Origin: Dendrobium chrysotoxum
Taxonomy: Eukaryota; Streptophyta; Magnoliopsida; Asparagales; Orchidaceae
Direction: 5' to 3'
Assembly: GCA_019925795.1 (NCBI GenBank)
Contig: CM034315.1
Location: 9,238,001-9,302,000, forward strand
Length of the DNA stretch: 64,000 nt
Part shown: positions 12,964 through 24,900 of the stretch, in pieces
How positions within the stretch are numbered: the stretch's first letter is position 1
Layout: each line of letters begins with the position of its first letter
The notes under the pieces: model-generated
Database searches by the model: none
What the model was told of the DNA's origin: nothing
Seen by the model: the letters and a program-made list of their open reading frames with translations, nothing else
Made by a program: the position numbers and the translations under genes

Positions 12964-15900
12964 TTCTCTTTCCCTCCTTGCTCTCTCATAGCTGCTTCAC
13001 TAAAGACTCTGATAGGAAGTGCTTGTAAAAATATAGGAAAGCCTTGGCTGAAATCTGATTTCAGCCATTTCAGAAAACCAACAACAAGAAAATCAGGAAT
13101 AGAACATACAAGAAAACTTTTTTATTGAAAGTTTTATGAAAGACAATACAAGATACAAGTGGATCTTCAATTAGAGAGGAAGATCCGGCTCTCCTAAATC
13201 TTTAATCCCCTACTTAAAGCATACAATAAATGGCAAATACCCAAACAACCCCTCCTAAATTCTCTCCCAATTTTGCATTATTTCCTTAATTATTTCCCTC
13301 CCAAATTAGCCCGCAAATCTGCCCTATTCAATTAGGAAATATTTCTTAATTAATCCTCTCCAAATCAGCCCCCCAGAGCCGGTCCTTTCCTAACAGTGCC
13401 CCCTCCCAAGGACCCACCTTGTTCGCAAGGTGCAAAAACGGCTCCCTACTCAATTTCCTTGTCATCACAAATGGTGAGAATCTGAATAGTTTGGTCATTA
13501 CATATGTGCCATGGTGTATATCTCTCATCACATCTGAAACATAGCCCCTTTGCCCTCTTCTCTTGTAGCTTCGTTTCTTGAAGTTTTCCCTAGGTCTTCC
13601 TCCTACATTCTTCTCCTTCAGAGTCTCCCTAAGAGTACCCGATGTCGGCTCCTTGAATGTTAAAAAAATTGTGGTCATCCTGTCCAAACCTCCTGAGCTA
13701 CTACCTCCAGCTCCTCTCTCCAAATTCCTCTGATCCTCCACTAACTAGGCTAGCTCCATAGCCTCTCCCAAACCACTAGGCCTCATCACTCTAACTGCAG
13801 CCCGAATCTTTGGTTTGAGCACTTTTATAAAGTTCCCCTCTAGTACAATCTCCGGAAGCCGGTCCAGTCGGTTGGCTAGGTGCTCAAATTGCACGGTACT
13901 CCACCACTGTTCCCTCCTGCGTTAGAGCAAGGAACTGCTCATAGAAATTTCCTCCACTGCTAGTTCAAAAACGTTCCAACAAGCAGTCCTTAAACTCTCT
14001 TCATGTCCGTACAGGTCGTCTCGTATCCCTCCACTGGTACCATGCCAACACTTTCTTCTTCGAGCATATCCCGGCCGCCGTCAGTCTCTCCTCCTCCGTC
14101 AATTTATTGACGGTAAAGTATCTTTCCACCGTGTATATCCACCCATGTACATTATCTCCCTCAAAAATGGGCATCTTCAACTTCCTAACCCTCGAATCTC
14201 CTCTGTTCCCCCTGCTTCCTCCATAATTTCTCATTCCCCAAGGAGGTGGTTCCCCCCAGGTGTCCCAATCATCCCTTCTACGCTCGTACCCAAACCTATT
14301 GTCAAATTCCCACCTCCTCTCAAATTCAACACCCATTCAATCATAATCAGCCCCTCCCATTTCAAATTTAGCACTCATTCGATCATAATCAGCTCCTCTC
14401 CTTTTAAATTCAGCACTCCTTCGATCATAATTAGCCCATCCCCTTAGAAATTTCGCCCCGATCCTCTCAAATTCAGCACCCATTCTTTCATGCCTGACCT
14501 CCTCATACATCTCCCCATGCCCTCTACTCAGCTCCTCTTTAGGAATATGCTCTAGAGAAGGCATTCTCTCTTCTCCCTCTAGAATCTTTACCTCATAATC
14601 TTTCCATCACTTATCAGATTAGGGCTTTTTACACTTCCTTGGTTGTCGGTGGCTTCTCTCGCCTCTGACGACACCATTTTTGGTTGGCCCTCGAGCAACT
14701 TCTTCAATATCCCCTTCAAAATGAAAAATTTTCTATCAATCATCTCATGGACGGCTGAAATTTGTTGAGTTTGGATATTGAAAATTTCAGATTTTAATTA
14801 TCCGATCTCACCTTCCAATACTTCTACCTTTCTCCTTGCCATAGGTACCCGGATGGCCGGATTTAGGCTCCCATAGCAAAAAACAGCAACTTTGATATGA
14901 ATCTGGCCTCCAAATAGCAAAAAACAAGATCGGAGAGGAAACACAACTGAAATCAGCAAGGAAGACTTCTATTTCAGCCCATGAAACTCCTCTGATGCCA
15001 ATTTGATAGGAAGCGCTTGTAAAAATTTAGGAAAAGCCTTCGTTGAAATCAGATTTTAATAATTTCAGAAAACCAACAACAAGAAAATTAAGAATAGAAC
15101 ACACAAGAACACTTTTTTATTGAAAGGTTTATGATACAAGTGGATCTTCAATTGGAGAGGAAGATTCAGCTCTCCCAAATCTCTAGCCGTCGGCTAGAGC
15201 CCAAACATGCTAAGAACAATCTAATTTCAGCAAACAACACATAACCCTAATCCTAGAAAAAAACCCCTACTTAAAACATATAATAAATGACAAATACCCA
15301 AACAGCCCTCCCCCAATTTCCTCCCAAATCTGCTATATTTCCTTAATTATTTCCCTCCCAAATCAGCCCTCAAATCTGCTCCCAAATATGCACTCTTCAA
15401 TTAGGAAATATTTTCTAATTAATCTCCTCCAAATCAGCCCCAAAATTTGCCCTATTCAATTAGGAAACATTTCCTAAATAATCCCCTCTAAATCAGCCCC
15501 CAAATCAGCTCTAAATCTGTCTTCATCAATTTGTAAATATTTCTTAATTAATCCCCTCCAAATCAGCCCCCAAGAGCCAGTCCAGGAAAAGACTGGCAGG
15601 ACTGGTCTAGGAAGGACCCGATCTAACAAACTCCTTTACACCATAAATAAAAAAGGAACATGTCCATTTGAGGAATTGGAAAGTGAGGGAAATTTAGTCA
15701 TTAACATTGGTACAGACGGTAGGTACCATTGTATGGAATGAATGTCTTTAAACGATGAACCCTCTGTGGGATTTATGATAGAACTTAGCTACCGCATCCA
15801 TAAATATACACATGCTGATAATGTGCGCGCGTTTCGTGGTTGCAGTTATGGCTGAATTGGTATTACTTTTCTCTACTTTGTTGCATTTCTCATTTTGTTT

Positions 15901-18900
15901 TACATACAGGTTGTGGGAATCTTTGGCTTCACACATGAAGATCATATTGGAAAAATCAGCTTTCCGCCTGTTCAGGTTTTATCCTAATGCTAATCACCTC
16001 ATTTAACGAGCTATAAATTTTGTCAATAGACTTGCCTTGTGAGAGTACAAAGCTTTGAATGATTGATCTTTTCAGTTTTACTTCTTACTCTGGGTCACAC
16101 AAATCATACTATACATTAGAAGGAATAAGAATAGAAAGGGAAAGAAATGAACACATGGTCCTGCTTGGCATATTCACTAAGAAATTTTTTTCTTTGAAAT
16201 AATTCTTGCAATGATGAATCATACATGACCTTGTTGAAATGCAGGCTGTTCCATCATTCCCAAGCTCTTTTCCACATCTTTTTGCTGGCAATGACAATCT
16301 ACGTTGCTTGATACCTTGTGCCATTGATCAGGTAATGTATTGCATGATGATGAAATCCTTCTAGTAAGCAAGTATGCATGATGTAGAAGGAAACTTTTTG
16401 AGATATAAACTTCTTCATTTAGATTAACCTCTCTTTTCTTTGTTGGTGTGGGTTATTTATGTTGCCTGAGATGATATACTTTCATTTTGATTCAGTTTGT
16501 AATTAATTTTCCTGTCTTTTATTCATGAATGTGATGCATCATAAAACACGAACAACGACTGCTCATCCTGAGAAGAAGATTGGCATTCGGTCATTCCTCC
16601 CACCCACCCTTAATCAGTTTGTGCAATCCATGTAGCCTTATTTGACCTATGGAACAAACTATAGAACATAGTAAAGAGGTACAAAGGTGGAGAGATGGAT
16701 AGCAACAGAGAAAATTAAGACAAAAAAGTAGAAATTGATGAGCAAGTCTCTTGTTTGAATCATGAGATCACCTCAGAAGATTCTTCACCTCCTCCTTTCC
16801 CATTCCTTAGTCAAGACAAGTCTTCTTGAAGGCTGAATATGTTTTGGAGATGGTTCTTGCTGCAGATTTCTAGACCAAGGAGAAGAGAACTGCAGTTCTT
16901 GGTGGCTGGTAGCAGTTTTCTTGATGTATGGACGAAGAACAGCAGCAACCATGCCTTCTTGTATGGAGTTCTGCACGTTCGTGGCCAGCTGGAATGGGGG
17001 ACTGATCGGCTGGAAGAAAGAGCTGCTGTTGGAGGAGGAGGAGGAGGTGCTGGAGCAGCTGGCAGCCTCGAAGAGGGCTATTGTTGGCTTCTAAGTGCTG
17101 GAAGAAGGAGCTTCAGGCTAGAGGAGGAGGTGCTGGAGCAGTCGGCAGCCTGGAATAGGTCTGTTACTGGATTCCAAGTGCTGGAAGAAGGTGGAGGAAG
17201 GCCGGAAGCTGGCGGACTGCGGCTGGAAGGGGCTGACGGGCTGCGTGAAGGGGAGGAAAGGGGGTTCAGCAACCACCTAGAGGGGATTCGAGGATACAGG
17301 AAACTAGGGACCTCTCTAGCCATGTTTCTAACCCTCCAAAATCTGCCTTTTCTTGTCAAGGGCTCCTCTATTGATAAGCTTTTAAAGTCTAGAAGAGTAT
17401 AAAATATAAAGGAGAAAAAAGGAAATAAAGAATTAAAGAAATAGCCATAATAAAAATAAACAAACAAAAAAGAAAATAAAACGAGGAGAGTTAGGAGCCG
17501 GCTTGGTTGAACCGGCCCCTTTTCTAAGCGCCTGCGGCACATGGATATGCTAATAAACTGACTTATGTTGCTAAGTTGCATACAAAATTCAGATTTCTTA
17601 AGATAACATGATAATTCATTTAAATGATGAAGAAATAGTAAATTTTAATGTTGATTTTAATTCAAATTCTGATTACTCGTTTGGCAATAAATATAATTCT
17701 CTTAGAATATTGCTCAATAAGACGGAAATTGAAAATTTTAATGCAATTGGATTAAGATTATTTTGATAGAGATTTCAAAGAATAATTACTGAACATATGA
17801 CTAGATTGCACATCCAAATTGCAGTCCAAAATTTCAAAGTTCAAGTATTTTGAACAGTAGACATTGTTGAACCTTGACTTCAGGTAGAATTTCTTGAGGA
17901 AGAAGATCTTAAGGCCATGAGAAGAGTTATGGGAAGAAGATAGATGCCTTACTAGTTGAGTACCTTGATTTTTTTTCCCCTTCTGCTTTATTTTTTTTTT
18001 CCCGTTTTGTTTATTTTATAAATATGCTTCCTGTTTACGAGAGGTAAGAGGCAAGGGTTGGGAACTATGTGTGGTAATCCCTTAGAAGGATGTAAGCAAT
18101 AGATAAAAGATAGATAATGGGATTTATATTTGAATTCTAATTGGGCGGAGGTCTGATGAGGTGTAAGATGTTCAAAATTTAATATGGTGGCTGTTTTGGA
18201 TTGCGGAGAAATTTAAGTGATCGTTGAAGAATATTTGAAGATGTGGTAGAGCCTTAATGGGTATTCAAATTTTAAGTGGGGCACTGAGGATTGGTTGGGT
18301 TGTTTGAGATGTGAGGAATGGTTTGTTTTCTAGTTGATTATGAGATTGGTGGAATTGATTATCATGTAGAGAAAGGACAGAAGAATTATGTTCAGAAGAA
18401 GAGGCATACCTTACTAGAGAAGATGGTTGCTTGATTTTTTTCTCTTTTTATTTTTTTTCTTTTAGGTTTGTTTTGTAAATATGTACACAGTATAATTTCC
18501 TATTTAGATGTGGGTTGCGAACTATTCATGATAGTCCCTTAGGATATATGGAATAGTAAAAGATTGGGAATGGTTTTAATATTTCAATTTTTAAGTGGTG
18601 AGGTAGTTTGATGAGATATAGGAAGATTAATGTGATGGTTGTTTTGTATTGTGGATAAACTTAAGGGATTGTTGAAAAATATATGAAGACGAGTTTGACA
18701 TTCATTTGGTATTCAAATTTTAAGTGGGGCAAGGATTATTGGATTGTGTGTTGGATGTGTGAGTAGGAGGTGGTTTACCAATTGTGGGGAAAATCATGAG
18801 ATTGGTGGAATGGATTATTGTGCATAGCGAGAATGAAGATTACGAGAGGAGAAACAATATGCAATTGAATCGGATAATTGGCAAAAAAAAAAGGAAAATA

Positions 18901-21900
18901 TTTTGAAAAACATTAAGAAATTAGAGGAGAAGATGAAATGATTAAACAAATCTTAATGGAACTAATATTAAAGTTGCAATTAGACGTATAGAACGACTCA
19001 TATTCATAGAATTTATATCAATTTTATCTAGGATGACTATATAAAAATAAGAAAAGCTAACATAGAGGATAAAGAAGAAAATTTGACTAAAATTGAGAAA
19101 ACATAAAAAATAACAAATAGACTTTGAAAAGCAAGCTTTTATAACACCCCACGAGACCCCTTTTCCAGTAACGTAGAGTGCCACAGAACTGAACATAACA
19201 TTAATTCTTTACATTTAATATTTCTCATCAATTACATACTTATATAAAAACATCCACTAATAAAAACAAACAAAAACATCTAAATAGTTCAAATTTCATC
19301 ACACAAGTACTTACAGAGCCACTACGAAAATTAGAATACATCACTACATTTAAACAGTTTACATACCTCACAAGAAGACATCACAAACACTTCTAAACAG
19401 AAAATCTAAAGTTTTCAACACTTGCCTAATCAATCTCAACTTTTTTTCTTTTTCCTTCCCTGTAACAATAGCCAGTATATAAAAAAACTGGTGAGCTATA
19501 AAGCTCATAAAGTTATGCAAGTTAAATAGCAATTTAAATGGAAGATTGTAGAAATAATAACATTGAAATCATAACTGAATCAAACTTACCATTATTTGCA
19601 AAGCAACATAAAATCATATTTAGAATCATTTATTTATTCATTTGAAGTCTGTACAGAATATCATAATTAGTCTTCTAAGGATTTGGCTATCATTTTTATA
19701 TAATTAATTTTCATAATAATATTCAATGGAGCCCAGGTAAATCTGGCATTATCGTCATTGAACTACGTAGAGGTCCCTTTTGCTTTTTTAGGGGTCCCTT
19801 TTGCCCCACCTGCTATGTAGGTATCATATCTTTGGGGTTCCTTTTGCTCCACATGCTATGCATGTATCACATCTCTGGGGTCCATTTTTCCCCATCTGCT
19901 ATGTAAATATCATATCATTTTATAGCCAATATTATTTAATTTGATATTCAGTAGACTTTAATTATTCATAATTCATATATGCTTTATATTATTGCATACT
20001 TTTATAATAATCTCTCTGTTATACTGTTTGCATAAAAGAATGTGTCTACAATATATAAAGAATTGAACTTCTTTTCATAATATTACCAATTAAGAAAAGT
20101 TTTAAACAATCATACTTGATCTTATTTCAAACTCCAATTATTCATATGAATATGCAGTCACTTGTACATGAATACTTAAATTTATGCTCATATTCACTAA
20201 TTGAAATCCTTTTAATGTATTTATCTCTTCAAATAAGTCAAGTGATATTGTATGTATATATGATTATTAATTCTTTCTTTTGTAAATTAAAATTTACATA
20301 ACTTACCTTCCTGATGAGTTGTCTCCTCCAATCCTCCACTTCTTTCTCTTCTGCGTTTGTAAGTAACCTGCAATCATCTTTTTCAAATTCTATAAATTTC
20401 ACAATTTATTGCTCAAATAAATTGTATAACATCAATTAACATAATAATTTACCTCAAAACCTCTCTTTTGCATATACCCAATGAATCCTAAAATACAATT
20501 AGGTATAATTGAAACTTTTATCACATTTTTGTAAATCTAAAAGACAACTATAAACATTAATATACAAACAAATTACTTACCTCTTTCATTTTCCTTCTTC
20601 CCTAAACTTTCCTTCTTATTCTTCCTTCATTGTTTGTTACTCCCACACAGTCATTGTTCCCTCAAAGTAATTACTCACAGCAATTGTCTTCCCACAAAAA
20701 TTGCTCTCTTACACAGTCACTCTCACTCCCTTCCCGAACTCCACTGATAACTGCTACAGTTCATCACACGGTTCCAATCCTTCACATCCGATCCTTGCTA
20801 CAATTGTCCAATAGCCTTATTTTCCCTTGGCCATTATTACCCGCACTATGCCGAGCCTTTCCTTGCACTGTGCCGCTTCTTCCACTCCTTCCAGCACTAT
20901 ACCGATCTCTGCTTCACAGCACGGTGCCGCTCTCTACAATACAGCATTGTGCCGAACACAACAACAATTCCCCAACTGCCTGCTTGCGCGAATTCATATC
21001 AGAAAGAGGATAAGATGAGAGGGCCCATCTTAACTGCTCTCACACTCTTACCCAAAGAAAGCACCTATTCAGGAATTGGGGAAATAACTAATTTCATTTA
21101 TGTTTTACTTAGTATTAATACTAATATTTTACTTAATAGTACTTAACTGTTAAGTAAATATTAATTGTTTAATAGTGAATTATAATAAAAGTATTAATTA
21201 ATTTAAACTAAAAAATTAATGTGTGGAAATCTTCATTACCTGAATTTTTTGGGTATTACAGCTTTAGTCTTGATCATCGAGGTCTCCTCTCTTGGAAACT
21301 TTCAAGCCACGTTATCTTGAGATTGATGAAGAACAAAGTACTCACATGTCAGATTTTTATTCATGCCAAATGCTGACCTAAATAACTACGTGCATTGATT
21401 AAGTTACACGTCCTACTAGTTGTTCAAATAATCTAGACCATTATTGAAATGACTTATAAGTATTATGGTGCAAGTAACTAAATATAAATTGTAAATGTGT
21501 GAGTGGAATTTCAAGTTTTTTTTTTTTTTTCGTCATGAGATTGTTCTTGAGTGGTGGCCCACTCAAGAACAATCTCATGACGAAAAAAAAAAAAACTTTA
21601 AATTATTTAGAAATATAACAATTTATTTAGAAGGATAGAACCACTTAATTTTACACATGTTTCAAGTTTCACCATACATTATAGATTTTGAATAACTAGG
21701 ATTCAGAGCTATTAAAACTTAAAAGTTAATCTTTTATAATACTAATGAATTTTAGCTATTTTAACTCTTATGCGTGTAAAATTTATTATGGATGGCAAAA
21801 GACATATTTAGATAAGTAGCTTTATCATTTTAATGAGCAAAATTCTAACTCTATAAAGTTAGATTATTAATCATTTATAAGGATATAAGCATTTGTCTTA

Positions 21901-24900
21901 TCACATCTTAAACCACTCATCATAATATTTGAATGGTTGAAATTTAAATAACTTGTCTTCTTTTTTCAATTTCAGTATCGTATTTAAAAACTTAGTTACT
22001 TCAAATCTTAACCATTCAAATATATGAATTTGTGGTCAAGATACATCTTAAATCACAATGTTTAGTTACTTCAAATCTCAACCATTCAAATATACGAATG
22101 TGTGGTCAAGATACATCTTACATCACAGTTCGGTGTAAGATGCGTTCTTCCAAAAAGATGGTGGTTTATCTCTCTTCATAATATATATGAGTATATGAAT
22201 GAGTTGGAAAAGTTTACTCATTTCATTTTTTTTTTCCAAAAAAAAAAATGATTTTTGAGGCTTCAAAATGGAAATCGACATCATTGATTTTTCATCCCTA
22301 CCCTTGGAATTAAGTATGAATCCACATTTAGATTCTACAAATTTTTAGTCATCAATCAGTTTTAATTAACGGATGATCGAGATAGTATGATGAGTTGCCC
22401 AATTTGAATCAAATTTCTCTACATGCCCAACTTTGCGTTTATAATATTGCCAATGGTTTTGATTTTGAAAAATCACTCAAAAAGTAAGATTTTTGGGCAT
22501 TGCTAATTATACACCATTAATTATGTTTTGCTTAATGTTAAGGAAATCATGATATAATTATCCTATTTTGGTTAATAGCTATGTATTATAGGATATATGA
22601 AGATCCATGGTGCTGATTTTGATTTTAGAGACTAAATGTTCAAAATTTAATTTGTGAATTTTGATGAATTTGATGAATGTTTATTTGATAAACAGACATC
22701 CTTTTACTGTTTCTATGTTATATATGCTTTGTCATCTTTTGTTATGTAATTACTTTTCTATTTCTTTCACAGCGTAGTCATACAAGCCTTAATGTTATGA
22801 ATCGCCATTCTACTGTTTTGTGACTAGTCTTTCTGATAAAATGCTTTTGCTTACAATCTTTTCTAGGACCCCTACTTCAGAATGACTAGAGATGTTGCTC
22901 CAAGGATAGGATATCAGAAGCCTGCTTTAATCGAGTCATCATTTTTTCCAGCCCTTCAGGTAATGAAGTCATTAAACTTTTATTAATCTCCAAAGGAAAT
23001 GCTTAACTTGTACGGTTATAATGAGTTACATTACTAGGCTGTCTGTATGGATGTCTCTTTTTGCTGCTCTGAGGCACATAGATCTTACTGATCTAATGCT
23101 ATTTTTTCTTTTTTTTTTGGGGAACCAACTAAAATGGGTAGAGAAAATGTTCTCACAAAATGGAGTCATCTTCGTTAACATTTACACTCAATGATGGTTG
23201 ATACCTTCCAATTTTGGTGTTCTTCATCACACTTCAATTAAATACCGTTATTGATATGTTGTGTAGATGATCGGATGCAACTAAATTTAAAAATACATTT
23301 TTGGATTTGCGGCATTATTTAATACATGTTCAGTCTGAAGGATGCCAGAATATTTTAGCTCATGCAACGATAGGGCAACAATCCGTTGCCATCCAAATAT
23401 AATCTGTTCACTAACTGTTGGATTCCGTAATTTTTACTTGATTTGTTGTGATCTTTTCCTTTTTTGTGATTTTTACTTTCCGTGTTGATCATTGCTAGTA
23501 GTAATATAAGTTGTCCTATATATTTTCTTAATACTTGCAGGGGGAGACAGGAAAGATGTCTGCTAGTGATCCTAATTCTGCAATTTATGTGACAGACACG
23601 CCCAAAGTCATTAAAAACAAGGTTTTTTTCTCTCTTTGTAACCTTTAAGTTGTGATCCTTATCCGTTCTTCATAAGCTTATTTTTACTGAATGATCAAGC
23701 ATGGCCTTCATTTTTTTAGTCCATTAGATGGTCTTCAGCTATTGTCTTAAATTTTTGGGTTGGAATACTGTGGCCAGGTTTGGATTGGACCCAACTTAGG
23801 TCCGTAATATTCAATTTCTCATCGGGTTATTTTATATTAATTTTGCTCTACTGCTACCATTTTCCACACCCTTCCTCTTAGTTGGATTTGGTTTGATGTT
23901 TATCTAAACTTTGATTGTCCGTACATGGAGTAAAGACTACCCATTTTGACTTGTAACTATTGCTTGAAATGATTGGGGAGAATATAATTACTTAAGAAAT
24001 GCATTTTACATGCTTGATAAATTTGCTGCGAACTGAATTATAGAATATTGTTATCATACATAATACATTTACTTATGAAATTCAATATCCTAAATTAGTA
24101 CTTTTCTCTATAAATTCATATTGAAGGGAAGTTTTTGTGCATAGTCTGCATTGTTGAATTATTGAAGTTAAAGCATGATGTCTTTAAATTTTTTCATATT
24201 TTGACCTAATGGAAATTTTTAACATGGATGTAATTACATTGTATAGGTGAATCGTTATGCATTCTCCGGCGGACAAGATTCTATAGAGAACCATAGGAAG
24301 TATGGCGCGAATCTGGAGGTCTGTACTTACGACTCTTAATATGCAAAAATTTTCTACCGCCTAATATTACCTATTCTATAAATTGCATCTTGAACAACTG
24401 ATGTGGAGGAAAAAAAAACTGATGTGGAGAGAAAAGTGATTGGGTTATTGTACCTTACAGCTAGCTACAAATAGTTAGGATAAGGATGGTGATGGTAATT
24501 TACCTCACAACTTCCTACTCTTTCAACTCTTGAAAGAGCTTGTTCTCCTCTTTCAGATTACATGTCTTTAGATAGGTTATTGATAAGATATGTTATTGAT
24601 AAGAGTTCAAGGATTTCGGGCTTATTACATCATGTTCTTTTGTACTGATTGATTTGCTTAAATACTGAGCATGTAAGGATTCGTTTTATTGTCAATATAA
24701 GTAAATTTAAATTATGAATTAGTAATGAAGTAGGGTGAGATAGCTTGAAAGTGGAATATGATATTATGGGGAAAATAAGGAAGATTTGGTTGATTAAATC
24801 ATGCATCTCAATATTTAGTTCAGTGAGAAACTGCCTTTGGAAATGACCATCAGTTCGTCTAGTATAAATATTATTTGTTCTACTTCCATTTGATTGCTAA

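Larger units (their letters stand above)
13010..15628 (-). mobile_element. non-autonomous Ty3/gypsy-like LTR element with gag only
   Basis: Direct repeats at 13010-13395 and 15004-15628 share TGATAGGAAG at one end and CTAACA at the other. On the minus strand each runs TGTTAG to CTATCA. On that strand the upstream LTR is followed by TGGCATCAGAG, a near match to an initiator-Met primer-binding site, and the downstream LTR is preceded by a purine-rich tract (reverse of 13396-13412). The flanks GACTC and AACTC look like a 5-bp target duplication with one change. The 1.6-kb interior holds a broken gag and no pol, so any movement needed enzymes supplied in trans. Confidence 0.85.
6211..15909 (+). 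other. 9.7-kb TrpRS intron, largely transposon debris
   Basis: The largest intron of the gene. From 6211 to about 9900 I see AT-rich sequence without recognisable coding content, with imperfect GTTGTAGCGTTG-like repeats around 8850-8960. Ty3/gypsy remnants follow at 9960-12660, a (CT)n run at 12928-12959 and a gag-only element at 13010-15628. The acceptor is TACATACAG at 15901-15909. Confidence 0.75.
16332..22866 (+). other. 6.5-kb TrpRS intron
   Basis: Contains a GC-rich purine block (16780-17570), a 464-bp-period tandem duplication (17935-18850), a solo LTR (19140-21260), a perfect hairpin (21516-21595) and a 70-bp tandem duplication (21991-22130). I see nothing in the remaining AT-rich stretches. 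The acceptor is TTTTCTAG at 22859-22866. Confidence 0.75.

Noticed and set aside
16839..17581. Long overlapping open frames on both strands (187 and 167 codons).
   Set aside because: Low-complexity Gly/Glu and Ser/Pro text in a GC-rich block with an 83-bp tandem duplication. No domain and no splice context.
20630..21146. Open frames of 127, 63 and 65 codons.
   Set aside because: They lie wholly inside the solo LTR and overlap in three frames. No conserved motif.
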